A stretch of DNA of 64,000 nucleotides from Bordetella sp. H567 (lineage in GTDB: Bacteria; Pseudomonadota; Gammaproteobacteria; Burkholderiales; Burkholderiaceae_B). Made by a program: the position numbers and the translations under genes. The DNA lies in assembly GCF_001704295.1 (NCBI RefSeq), contig NZ_CP012334.1:1004084-1068083 (forward strand), given 5' to 3'. Shown here piece by piece: positions 45,636 through 54,442 of the stretch (positions are counted from its first letter, which is position 1; every line of letters starts with the position of its first letter). The notes beneath the pieces are model-generated. The model did not search any database. It was not told the DNA's origin and worked only from the letters and a program-made list of their open reading frames with translations.

Positions 45636-46454
45636 CCAATACGTGTGGCGGGCACCGCCGCCTTCTCCAAGTTCATGACGGTGTTGCAAAGCGTGGCGGA
45701 CGCCGCCGGCCCCGTGGCGATGGGCGATCTGGTGCGCGCCTGCGGCTATCCGCGCGGCACCGTCTACCGCATCGTGGCGGCGCTGTCGCAGCAGGGGCTG
45801 ATCGCGGAAACGACGGGCGCCGCGGCCGGCGGCACCGTGCGCTACGGCCTGGGGCCGCGCCTGCTGCAGTTGGCCAGCCGCGCCTGGTCGCAGCTGGACC
45901 TGCGTGCGGCGCTGGCGGACGATCTGCAGGCGCTGCGCGACGAAACCGGCGAGACCGTGCACCTTGCCGTGCCGGCAGGCACCGAAATGATCTACATCGA
46001 CAAGCTGGAAAGCCAGGGACCGGTGCGCATGGCCTCGCGCGTGGGCGGCCGCCTGGCCCTGCATTGCACGGCCGCCGGCAAGGCCTACCTGGCCGCGCTG
46101 CCGCCGGACGAGGCCGAGCCGCTGATCGCCGGCCTGGCGCTGGCTACCCGCATGCCGAACACCATCACGGACCGCGATGCCCTCCGCCGCGAACTGGCGC
46201 GCATCCGACAGCGCGGCTACGCCGTCGACGACGAGGAAAACGAACGCGGCATCGTCTGCTACAGCGTGGCGATCTCCGGGCAGGGCGGCAGGCCGCTGGC
46301 CTGCGTCAGCGTCAGTACGCTGCAATACCGCCAGCAAGGGGCGGCGCCCTCGCGCTATATCGCCCCCCTTATGCGCCTGCGCGATGCCGCGCAGGCCCGA
46401 TTCAGCGCCTGGCCGGCCGTCGCCGGGGGCGCCTTTTTCCGAGAGGACACATGA
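45627..46454 (+). CDS. IclR-family transcriptional regulator
   Basis: 275 residues from a GTG start, the only upstream start in the frame. The N-terminal winged helix (about 13-75: FMTVLQSVADAAGPVAMGDL, PRGTVYRIVAALSQQGL) is followed by an effector domain with GETVHLAVPAGTEMIYIDKLESQGPVRMASRVGGRLALHCTAAGKAYLA (read in parts). ERGIVCYSVAISG lies late in the protein, as in IclR/KdgR members. The stop overlaps the start of the aldolase gene (ATGA). With the aldolase and kinase it fits a regulator of 2-keto-3-deoxygluconate use, sensing a sugar-acid intermediate. Confidence 0.9.
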   Translation: MDNPIRVAGTAAFSKFMTVLQSVADAAGPVAMGDLVRACGYPRGTVYRIVAALSQQGLIAETTGAAAGGTVRYGLGPRLLQLASRAWSQLDLRAALADDLQALRDETGETVHLAVPAGTEMIYIDKLESQGPVRMASRVGGRLALHCTAAGKAYLAALPPDEAEPLIAGLALATRMPNTITDRDALRRELARIRQRGYAVDDEENERGIVCYSVAISGQGGRPLACVSVSTLQYRQQGAAPSRYIAPLMRLRDAAQARFSAWPAVAGGAFFREDT

Positions 46455-47110
46455 ACGCGACGACTTCCCCCCAAGATGCCCGCGCCGCCAAGCGCCAAGC
46501 CCTGACGGCCGCCCGCGTGGTGCCGGTGCTGCGCTATGGGGATGCCGGCACGGCGGCCTATGCGGCGGAAGTCGCCATCGCGGCGGGCTGCACCACGCTG
46601 GAGCTGACCTGGACCATTCCGGGCGTCATCGACCTGGTCAAGGCTCTGCGCGACAAGCACGGCGATCGCCTGCTGCTGGGGCTGGGTACGGTGCTGACCG
46701 AAACCCAGGCGCGCGATGCGCTGGTGGCCGGCGTTGATTTCCTGGTGTCGCCGGGCCTGGTGCCGGAAATGGTGCCCCTGGCGCACGCGGCCTCGGCCCT
46801 GTGCCTGCCGGGCGCCTTCACGCCCTCCGAAGTCATCCAGGCACGCCGTGCCGGCGCGGACATGGTCAAGATCTTCCCCGCCGAAACGGGCGGCCCCAGC
46901 CATCTGGCAGCGCTGAAGTCGGTCTTTCCCGACACCGACTTCTGTCCCACCGGCGGCGTGACGGAGAAGAACATGGGCGACTATTTCAAGGCCGGCGCCT
47001 CGCTGGTCGGGATCGGCAGCAATCTGTACGACAAGGCCGCGTTCGCCGCGCGCGATACCGCGGCCCTGGTTGCCCAGATCTTCCGCATCCGCGAGGCCGC
47101 CCATGCCTGA
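46451..47110 (+). CDS. eda: 2-dehydro-3-deoxy-phosphogluconate (KDPG) aldolase
   Basis: KDPG aldolase cleaves KDPG to pyruvate and glyceraldehyde-3-phosphate. The 219-residue TIM-barrel protein has VVPVLRYGDAG, TTLELTWTIPG (catalytic Glu), FLVSPGLVPEMV and GADMVKIFPAETGGPSHL with the Schiff-base Lys, then FCPTGGVTEKN. The frame extends upstream within the regulator gene; ATG 46451 is chosen because it forms an ATGA overlap and gives the family N-terminus. The kinase that makes its substrate overlaps its end by eight bases. Confidence 0.93.
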   Translation: MNATTSPQDARAAKRQALTAARVVPVLRYGDAGTAAYAAEVAIAAGCTTLELTWTIPGVIDLVKALRDKHGDRLLLGLGTVLTETQARDALVAGVDFLVSPGLVPEMVPLAHAASALCLPGAFTPSEVIQARRAGADMVKIFPAETGGPSHLAALKSVFPDTDFCPTGGVTEKNMGDYFKAGASLVGIGSNLYDKAAFAARDTAALVAQIFRIREAAHA

Positions 47111-48041
47111 TTTCGATATCGTCGCCCTCGGCGAACCGCTGATCGAATTCAACCAGACACGTCCCGGCCATCCGGAGTTCCTGCAAGGCTACGGCGGCGA
47201 TACGTCCAACGCCATCATCGCGGCGGCCCGGCAGGGCGCCCGCTGCGCCTACCTGACGCGCGTCGGCGCCGATGTATTCGGCGAACAGCTCATGCAGCTG
47301 TGGCGCGAGGAAAACGTCGACACCACCGGCGTGATGATCGATCCGCACGCGCATACCGGCCTTTACTTCGTGCAGCATGGCCCGGACGGCCACGTGTTCA
47401 GCTACATGCGGCATGGCTCGGCCGCCAGCCACATGAACCCCGAAGACCTGCGGCATGGCATGGTGGAGCGCGCGGCGTTCCTGCACGTGTCGGGGATCAG
47501 TCTCGCCATCAGCGCCAGCGCGTGCGACACCGTATTCGCCGCGATCGAGCGGGCGCGGGCGGCCGGGGGCCAGGTGTGCCTGGATTCCAACCTGCGCCTG
47601 CGCCTGTGGCCCGTGGATCGCGCGCGCGCCATCCTGCGCGAGGCGATGTGCATGGCCGATGTCTTCCTTCCCAGCATGGACGACATGCGGCACTTCACGG
47701 GGCACGCCGATCCGGCCGGCACGCTGGACTGGATCCGCGACGCAGGCGCGAACGGCATCATCGTCCTGAAGCTGGGCCGCGACGGCGCCGTCCTGGATGA
47801 CGGCCGGCAACGCCATTTCGTCCCGGGCATGGTGGTGGACGCGATAGACGCCACCGGCGCCGGGGATTGCTTTGCCGGTACGCTCATGGCCCGTCGCGCG
47901 CAGGGCGACGATTGGCGCACGGCGGTGCGCTACGCCAACGCGGCGGCGGCGCTGTCCACCCGTGGTTACGGCGCGGTGCAGCCGCTGCCCACGCCGGCGC
48001 AGGTGCAGGCCTTCCTGCAGGATAGTCACCCCGCCGGCTGA
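47103..48041 (+). CDS. kdgK: 2-dehydro-3-deoxygluconate kinase (PfkB family)
   Basis: A 312-residue ribokinase/PfkB sugar kinase. N-terminal DIVALGEPLIEFNQ and GYGGDTSNAIIAAARQG are the KDG-kinase form of the sugar site, and RVGADVFGEQL follows. The C-terminal DAIDATGAGDCFAGTLMARRAQG holds the catalytic Asp and anion hole. With KDPG aldolase it would complete KDG to KDPG to pyruvate plus triose phosphate. No dehydratase or transporter for the sugar acid is in the window. The start overlaps the eda stop by eight bases. Confidence 0.9.
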   Translation: MPDFDIVALGEPLIEFNQTRPGHPEFLQGYGGDTSNAIIAAARQGARCAYLTRVGADVFGEQLMQLWREENVDTTGVMIDPHAHTGLYFVQHGPDGHVFSYMRHGSAASHMNPEDLRHGMVERAAFLHVSGISLAISASACDTVFAAIERARAAGGQVCLDSNLRLRLWPVDRARAILREAMCMADVFLPSMDDMRHFTGHADPAGTLDWIRDAGANGIIVLKLGRDGAVLDDGRQRHFVPGMVVDAIDATGAGDCFAGTLMARRAQGDDWRTAVRYANAAAALSTRGYGAVQPLPTPAQVQAFLQDSHPAG

Positions 48042-48156
48042 TGGGCCGGGCGGATCCACGGAAAAACGGGTAGAATGCCGGGTTCCCCTAATTCGGCGCC
48101 ACCGGAATCCCCGCTGGGCGCAAATTGCAACCCGGACTGTAGATTGGAGATTCGTC

Positions 48157-48285
48157 ATGGCTGAACGCAAACGCGTGCGTCGCAACACCCTGGAACGCCG
48201 TTGCCTGGGCAAGGCTTTCAAGCGCCTGTTCGTGAACGCGCCCAAGGGCGTGTTCAAGATGCTGGAAAAGATCAAGCGCGCCTGA
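48157..48285 (+). CDS. Small basic protein (42 residues), unknown function
   Basis: The frame MAERKRVRRNTLERRCLGKAF...KIKRA encodes 42 residues with about 16 Lys/Arg, one Cys and no acidic stretch. It starts at ATG 48157 after a purine-rich GGAGA and ends just before a strong terminator, so it is probably expressed from its own leader (48042-48156). The charge suggests nucleic-acid or membrane binding. I do not recognise a family; it is not a ribosomal protein I know. A longer in-frame open stretch inside kdgK is rejected. Confidence 0.6.
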   Translation: MAERKRVRRNTLERRCLGKAFKRLFVNAPKGVFKMLEKIKRA

Positions 48286-48326
48286 TCCGCATCGCGCCCG
48301 TGCCGTCACATCGCGGCGCACGGCAC

Positions 48327-48355
48327 AAAAAACCGCCGGTTAACGGCGGTTTTTT
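48327..48355. terminator. Bidirectional intrinsic terminator
   Basis: ACCGCCG (48332-48338) and CGGCGGT (48344-48350) form a stem with loop GTTAA. Six A precede it and six T follow it. It should stop both the small basic-protein transcript on the plus strand and the LysR transcript arriving on the minus strand. Confidence 0.9.
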
Positions 48356-48386
48356 GTTTTCAGGGCAGCCCCGGGCAAGGCAGGCG

Positions 48387-49307
48387 CTACACGGCGTCGC
48401 CATTCGCGGGCGCCAGTCTGGGGATGATGAAATCCATGAAGGCCCGCGTCTTGGCCGGCAGGATGCGGGATGGGAATACCGCATAGACCGGCAGCGGCGC
48501 CGCGGACCATCCCGGCAGCACCCGATGCAGGGAATGCTCGCGCGAAATCCGGCCATGCGTGGCCGCGTACACCGGCAGTGGCGCGATGCCCAGGCCCATG
48601 CTGGCGAAGTCGCTCAGCAATCCCATATTGTTCGCCATCAGGCGTCCATACACAGGAACCCGTTCCACCACGCCGTCGCGGCTCAATACCCAGGTGGAAC
48701 TCAGTTCGCTGGACCCGCTGCGCAGGCATTCGAAGCGCGTCAGGTCGGCCGGCGTCGCCGGTTCGCCGTGCCGGGCGACGTAGTCCTCCGAGGCGTACAG
48801 GTGGCGCTTCAGCACCATCAGCTCGCGCACTTCCATGCCGTCGGCCTGCGGCGGCTCGCCGAAGCGCAGCATGATATCGAAGGGCGCGGCGTGCGGATCC
48901 GCGGACCGCAGGCTCAGGTCCAGCTCGCATTCGATTCCCGGGTATTCGTCCGTGAACGCGTGCAGCGATTCGGGCATCAGCAGCATCGCCAGGCTGTTGG
49001 GCAGGCAGACGGTAAGCTTGCCTTCCGGCCGGGACGAGCGCGAGAACAGCTGTTCGTGCGCGAAGCGCGCTTCATCCACGAGCCCCTGGCAGCGTTCGAA
49101 ATACTGCGTGCCCGCTTCCGTCAGGTCCAGCCGGCGCGTATTCCGGTTTAACAGGCGCATGCCCACCGCGCGCTCCAGTTCGCTGATGCGGCGCGACAGG
49201 GTGGATGTCGGAATGTTGAGCGCGCGCGCCGCCAGGCTGAAGCTCTTGCGGCGCGCCACTTCCACGAAAAGCGCGATGTCGTTCAGTTGAACCGTGGCAG
49301 CGTCCAT
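48387..49307 (-). CDS. LysR-family transcriptional regulator
   Basis: 306 residues. The N-terminal helix-turn-helix (IALFVEVARRKSFSLAARALNIPTSTLSRRISELERAVG, about 10-48, read in parts) is of the type with a TSTLSRR recognition helix. The effector domain starts near 88 (GKLTVCLPNSLAMLL). ATG 49307 is chosen because GGAGGCGT precedes it; an ATG 15 bases upstream is possible. It lies downstream of the branched-chain amino-acid transporter genes on the same strand and ends at the terminator shared with the small basic protein. Its target cannot be told. Confidence 0.9.
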   Translation of the reverse strand: MDAATVQLNDIALFVEVARRKSFSLAARALNIPTSTLSRRISELERAVGMRLLNRNTRRLDLTEAGTQYFERCQGLVDEARFAHEQLFSRSSRPEGKLTVCLPNSLAMLLMPESLHAFTDEYPGIECELDLSLRSADPHAAPFDIMLRFGEPPQADGMEVRELMVLKRHLYASEDYVARHGEPATPADLTRFECLRSGSSELSSTWVLSRDGVVERVPVYGRLMANNMGLLSDFASMGLGIAPLPVYAATHGRISREHSLHRVLPGWSAAPLPVYAVFPSRILPAKTRAFMDFIIPRLAPANGDAV

Positions 49308-49414
49308 ACGCCTCCGTGCCAATCGGCGCGGTGCGCCAGGGGAATGCGCCGGATTTTACTTCGGCGCGCCGGTTGCAAGGCATGCCTTGCAACGTCTTTC
49401 GACGTGAACAGGCC

Positions 49415-51217
49415 CTAGTCGATGGCGCCCAGGTAGGCTTGCATCACGGCGGGATGGCATTGGACCTCGGCGGGCGCGCCTTCGGCTATTTTTTCGCCAA
49501 AGTCCATCACGATGACCCGGTCCGCCAGCGTCATCACGAAATCCATATCGTGTTCCACCAGCAGGATGGCCATGCCGTCGGCACGGAGCTTCGCCAACAG
49601 GGCCGCCAACTCGCGTTTTTCCTGGTGCCGCAGCCCGGCCGCCGGCTCGTCCAGCAGCAGCAGGCAGGGATCGGCCGCCAGCGCGCGGGCCACTTCCAGG
49701 ATGCGCTGGCGGCCCAGGGGCAGGCTGCCCGCTTCGTCGTGCAGGTGGGCGCCCAGCCCCACGCGTTCCACCTGCCTGGCGGATTCCGCCAGCAGGCGCG
49801 CCTCTTCGCGGCGATCGGCGCGCCAGGACGATGCCCAGATCCCGTGCGTACCGCGCAGGTGCGCGCCCAGCGCCACGTTGTCCAGCACGCTCATCCGTGC
49901 GAGCAGCCGCACGTGCTGGAAAGTCCGGCTCATGCCCAGGGCGGCGATATGCCGCGCGGCGCGGCCGGCCACCGGCTCGCCCTGGAACAATATCGACCCG
50001 GATGTCGGCGTGTCGATGCCCGACAGCAGGTTGAACAGCGTGCTCTTGCCTGCGCCGTTCGGCCCGATCACGGCGACGATCTGCCCCGCTTCCACCGCCA
50101 GGCCGATGTCGTCGTTGGCCACCAGGCCGCCGAAGCGCCGCGTCAGCCCCGCGGCTTCCAGCACCACGTCGCCGCGCGGCGGCAGCGGCCGGCGCGGCAG
50201 CGGTTCCGCGGACATATTGACGCGGCGCGGTGCGCGCGCGACCGGCAGCCGCCGCGCGATGGCCGGCCACAGGCCCTCGCGCGCGCGATGCAGCACCAGT
50301 ACCATGCCGAAGCCGAACACGATGATTTCGAAGTTGCCGTTCTGCCCGAGCAGGCGCGGCAGTCCATCCTGCAGCCATTGGCGCGCCAGCGTGAACACGC
50401 CCGCGCCCGCGAGCGCGCCCCATACCTGCGAGGCGCCACCCACCACCGCCATGAACAGATATTCGATACCCATCTGCAGGCCGAAGGGCGTCGGATTGAC
50501 GAAGCGCTGCATATGCGCGTACAGCCATCCCGAGGCGCATGCCTGCATCGCGGCGATGATGAAAATGGCGCTGCGCGTGCGCGCCGTGTCCACGCCCATC
50601 GCTTCGGCCATCAGGCGTCCGCCGCGCAGCGCACGCATGGCGCGGCCCTGGCGGGAATCCAGCAGATTGCGCGTGGTCCACACCGCCAGCAGCAGGAACG
50701 CCCAGATCAGGTAATAGATGCCCCGGTCGCCCAGCGCCAGGCCCGCGATGCGGATGGGCGGGATGCCACCGATGCCGCTGAAGCCGCCCAGCCCCGGTAC
50801 GGCCGCGAACGCGAAATACAGGGCCAGGCCCCATGCGATCGTGCCCAGCGGCAGGAAGTGGCCCGACAGGCGCAGCGTGATCGCCCCCAGCAGGTAGGCC
50901 AGGGCGAAGGTCAGCGCCAGGCCTGCCGCCAGCGACAGCCATGGCATGGCGCCCAGCCACGCCGCCCACGCCGGCAGGGCGGACGCGTGCACGGACAGCA
51001 GCGCCGCCGTGTACGCGCCGACGCCGGCGAAGGCGGCTTGCCCGAAACTGGTCAGCCCCGCGATGCCGGTCAGCAGCACCAGTCCCAGCGCGACCAGCGC
51101 GTGCAGCCCGACGGTATCGAGCAGGCTGACGTAGAACGGCGGCAGCAGCCACGGCGCGCCGGCCAGCAGCACAAGCAATACCGCGAGCACCCGCACGGGC
51201 GTCAGGGCATCGCGCAT
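49415..51217 (-). CDS. Branched-chain amino-acid ABC transporter, LivM permease-LivG ATPase fusion
   Basis: 600 residues joining two usually separate subunits. Residues 1 to about 310 are a LivM permease, with hydrophobic helices and the segment GLTSFGQAAFAGVGAYTAALL. Residues about 350-600 are a LivG ATPase: Walker [10 protein letters not shown] near 387, SRTFQHVRL, the signature-type SLPLGRQRILEVARAL, Walker B LLLDEPAAGL and VEHDMDFVM. The linker (RRVNMSAEPLPRR, Met335) holds what would be the LivG start. Such fusions are known in proteobacteria. No livF ATPase lies in the cluster, so the second nucleotide-binding subunit must come from elsewhere or the fusion acts as a dimer. Confidence 0.9.
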   Translation of the reverse strand: MRDALTPVRVLAVLLVLLAGAPWLLPPFYVSLLDTVGLHALVALGLVLLTGIAGLTSFGQAAFAGVGAYTAALLSVHASALPAWAAWLGAMPWLSLAAGLALTFALAYLLGAITLRLSGHFLPLGTIAWGLALYFAFAAVPGLGGFSGIGGIPPIRIAGLALGDRGIYYLIWAFLLLAVWTTRNLLDSRQGRAMRALRGGRLMAEAMGVDTARTRSAIFIIAAMQACASGWLYAHMQRFVNPTPFGLQMGIEYLFMAVVGGASQVWGALAGAGVFTLARQWLQDGLPRLLGQNGNFEIIVFGFGMVLVLHRAREGLWPAIARRLPVARAPRRVNMSAEPLPRRPLPPRGDVVLEAAGLTRRFGGLVANDDIGLAVEAGQIVAVIGPNGAGKSTLFNLLSGIDTPTSGSILFQGEPVAGRAARHIAALGMSRTFQHVRLLARMSVLDNVALGAHLRGTHGIWASSWRADRREEARLLAESARQVERVGLGAHLHDEAGSLPLGRQRILEVARALAADPCLLLLDEPAAGLRHQEKRELAALLAKLRADGMAILLVEHDMDFVMTLADRVIVMDFGEKIAEGAPAEVQCHPAVMQAYLGAID

Positions 51218-51236
51218 CGTGGCTTCCCGTGTCCGG

Positions 51237-52274
51237 TCATTCTGCTTCGTCCTCGATGGCGGGGTGCCGCAGCGAGCGCCACAGCAGGAACGGAATGATC
51301 AGCGTAAAGACGATGATTTCCTTGTAGGCGCTGGCCCAGAACGCGGCGAAGGATTCCACCAGCCCGACGGCGAGCGCCCCCGCGACGGCCAGCGGGTAGC
51401 TGGCCAAGCCGCCGACGATGGCGGCAACGAAACCCTTCAGGCTGATCAGGAAGCCGGAGTCGTAATACAGCGTGGCGGCTGGACCGACCAGGATGCCGGA
51501 ACATGCGCCCATTGTGGCGGCCAGCAGGAAGACCGCGCGTCCCGCGAACCCCGGCGAAATGCCGACCAATCGCGCGCCCAGGCGATTGTCGGCCGCTGCC
51601 AGCAGGGCGCGGCCGGGCAGGGTGCGGCCGAAGAAACGGTACAAGGCCAGCATCCACAGCAGCGATACCGCCACGATCCACAGCGTCTGGCTGGCGACGC
51701 TGGCCGGCCCCAGCGCGTAGCGGGCATCGCTGAACGGCGCGGCACGCGCGCCCTCCGGGCCGAAGGCCAGCAGCCCCAGCCCCACCAGCGCCAGGTGTAC
51801 CGCGATCGAGACGATCAGCAGGACCAGCGTCGATGCATCGGCGACCGGCTGGTAGAACAGGCGATAGAGCTGCGGCCCCATGGGCGCGACGATCGCCAGC
51901 GTCAGCACGCCTTGCACCCAGACGGGCAGGGAGGCCAGGGGCAGCAGCCACAGCACTGCCGCCAGCGCGAAGGGATAAGCCGTCCGTGCGAGCAAGCGGC
52001 GCGGGCGCATCGCCGCCACGCCAGGGACGCGCGGGCGCACATCGGCGATGGCTTCGGCCACCGCGAAGCCGGCCAGCAGCCACACCAGCGCCGGCATGCG
52101 ACCGTTCTGCATCGCGGCCATGCAGAGCGCGCCGTAGACCACGAACTCGCCTTGCGGGATCAGCAGTACCCGCGTGACCGAAAAAACCAGCAGGATGCAC
52201 AGCGCCAGCAGGGCGTAGACGGCGCCATTGGCGACGCCGTCCTGGCCCAGGATCAGCGCGATCTGCGCGTTCAT
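51237..52274 (-). CDS. livH: Branched-chain amino-acid ABC transporter permease, LivH type
   Basis: A 345-residue inner-membrane permease. The N-terminal LGQDGVANGAVYALLALCILLVFSVTRVLLIPQGEFVVYGAL (read in parts) is characteristic of LivH. Later segments are FGRTLPGRALLAAADNRLGARLVGI and DSGFLISLKGFVAAIVGGLASYP. It pairs with the LivM half of the fusion downstream, 19 bases away. It is somewhat longer than usual LivH (about 290-310), with extra residues near 85-150. The start codon touches a repeat-rich spacer after the binding-protein gene. Confidence 0.9.
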   Translation of the reverse strand: MNAQIALILGQDGVANGAVYALLALCILLVFSVTRVLLIPQGEFVVYGALCMAAMQNGRMPALVWLLAGFAVAEAIADVRPRVPGVAAMRPRRLLARTAYPFALAAVLWLLPLASLPVWVQGVLTLAIVAPMGPQLYRLFYQPVADASTLVLLIVSIAVHLALVGLGLLAFGPEGARAAPFSDARYALGPASVASQTLWIVAVSLLWMLALYRFFGRTLPGRALLAAADNRLGARLVGISPGFAGRAVFLLAATMGACSGILVGPAATLYYDSGFLISLKGFVAAIVGGLASYPLAVAGALAVGLVESFAAFWASAYKEIIVFTLIIPFLLWRSLRHPAIEDEAE

Positions 52275-52413
52275 TGGTGTAGCCTCCTGTCGCCGCGCTC
52301 TCCGCGCGGCCGGGCGAGCGCGCGTTGGTGTGCCCTCCTGTCGCTGCGCGACGCCTCCCCAAGGGAGGGCACGCGCTCTTCGGGCGGCCGGGCGAGCGCG
52401 TGCATGGCCCCCA
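52275..52413. repeat. Repeat-rich spacer between binding-protein and permease genes
   Basis: CGGCCGGGCGAGCGCG occurs at 52307-52322 and 52385-52400. A 20-base unit beginning TTGGTGT recurs at 52274-52293 and 52325-52344 with one mismatch, so the spacer looks like a diverged partial duplication. It contains the hairpin CCTCCC-CAA-GGGAGG (52354-52368). Short GC-rich elements of this kind recur between genes in Bordetella/Achromobacter genomes; a role in mRNA processing is inference. Confidence 0.6.
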
Positions 52414-53562
52414 CTACTTCAGCAGCGTCCAGGTGCCGTTCTTCACCGTGATCAGCACGCGGCCGCGTTCGTCGAAGCCGCTGTGGTCCTGCGGCGTCAT
52501 CGTGTACACGCCCTGTGTGCCGACCAGGTCGCGCGTCTGCTCCAGCGCATCGCGCAGCGCCGTGCGGAAGGCCGGCGTGCCGGGCTTGCCGGCCTGCTCG
52601 GCCACCGGCACGGCGCGCTCCAGCAGCAGGCCCGCATCGTAGACATTGGCGCCGAAGGTGGCTGGCGCCGTGCCGTAGCGCTGGCGGTAGGCGTCGATAT
52701 AGGCCGTGGCGACCTTCTTGGACGGATTGTCGTCCGGGATTTCGGGAAGGACCAGCATCGGGCCCGCCGCCAGGATGGTGCCTTCCACCTTCTTGCCCCC
52801 CAGCTTCAGGAAATCGGCAAGCGCGGCGCCGTGCGTCTGGTAGAACGCGCCGTGGTAGCCGAGGTCCGCCAGCGTGATTTCGGGTAGCACGCTGGCGCCG
52901 CCTGGGGCCGCCACCAGCACCGCGTCGGGTTTGGCCGCCAGCAGCTTCAGCGCCTGGCCCGTGACGGAGCTGTCCGTGCGGACATAGCGCTCGTTGGCGA
53001 CGATGGCGATATGGCGCCGCGCCGCCAGGCCGGAAAAGACCTTGTACCAGTTCTCGCCGTAGGGGTCGTTCAAGCCGATGAAGCCCACGGTCTTCACGCC
53101 TGCGCCGGCCATGTGGTCCACCAGGGCCCGCGCGATGATGTCGTCGTTCTGCGTGGTCTTGAACACCCACCTTTTCTGGGCATCCATGGGCAGCACCGCG
53201 GCCGCGGTGCCCACGGGCGCCAGCAGCGGCACGCCGGCTTCCGCGACGAAGGGCAGGATGGCCAGGGTGTTGGGCGAGCCCGGCGGGCCGATGATGGCGT
53301 CGACGTGGTCTTCATCGATCAGCTTGCGCACGGCCGTGACGGACTGTGTCGTGTCGCTGGCATCGTCCAGCACGATGTATTGCACGGTAAGGTCGCCGAT
53401 GCGCGTGGGCAGCAGCGGCACGGTGTTCTTCTGCGGGATGCCCACCAGCGCCGTCGGCCCGGTGGACGATGTCACGACACCGATCTTCATTTGCGCCAGG
53501 CTTGGCAGGGCAAGGCAGGCGGCCAGCAGCGCCAGCGTGGCGCGCAGGACTTTGGAAGGCAT
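52414..53562 (-). CDS. Branched-chain amino-acid ABC transporter binding protein
   Basis: A 382-residue periplasmic binding protein of the Leu/Ile/Val family (type I fold). The signal peptide is MPSKVLRATLALLAACLALPSLA, cut near residue 23. The mature protein begins QMKIGVVTSSTGPTALVGIPQKN, with DDASDTTQSVTAVRKLIDEDHVDAIIGPPGS and KTTQNDDIIARALVDHM following. Substrates of this family range over amino acids, amides and aromatic acids, so leucine is not assured. First gene of the liv run. Confidence 0.92.
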   Translation of the reverse strand: MPSKVLRATLALLAACLALPSLAQMKIGVVTSSTGPTALVGIPQKNTVPLLPTRIGDLTVQYIVLDDASDTTQSVTAVRKLIDEDHVDAIIGPPGSPNTLAILPFVAEAGVPLLAPVGTAAAVLPMDAQKRWVFKTTQNDDIIARALVDHMAGAGVKTVGFIGLNDPYGENWYKVFSGLAARRHIAIVANERYVRTDSSVTGQALKLLAAKPDAVLVAAPGGASVLPEITLADLGYHGAFYQTHGAALADFLKLGGKKVEGTILAAGPMLVLPEIPDDNPSKKVATAYIDAYRQRYGTAPATFGANVYDAGLLLERAVPVAEQAGKPGTPAFRTALRDALEQTRDLVGTQGVYTMTPQDHSGFDERGRVLITVKNGTWTLLK

Positions 53563-53704
53563 GGTCGACTCCAGCGGCGAGTGTATGGGGATCCGGTCCG
53601 GCGCCTATTGAACCATGGGCGCGGTGCAAGGGGCATGCGCCGGACGCGCGCCGGACCATCCCGGCGCATTCCGCTGCGCGTGGGGCCGGCGGGGGAACGA
53701 CGAG

Positions 53705-54220
<516 letters not shown>

Positions 54221-54442
54221 AAGCTTTCCTGGTGCTGCATTGGCGGCGTCTTGCGAGACGCATGCCTGGAAGCTGTAAGAATATCGAAAGAGCGGCAAAA
54301 GGAAAATCGGCCAGCGTGCCGTCCCTGCTTTTTCTTTTCTTTCCGTTGATTGCATCGCGCCGTCCGCGTCACGGTCCCGATCGCCCCGTGGGCCGACACG
54401 GCCTACAATTCCGGTTCGATCGGACACTCTTGTACACCCTCC

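Noticed and set aside
49316-51298. A 660-codon plus-strand frame opposite the LivM-LivG fusion
   Set aside because: Gln/Arg/His-rich reading with no ribosome site or domain; a shadow of the transporter gene.
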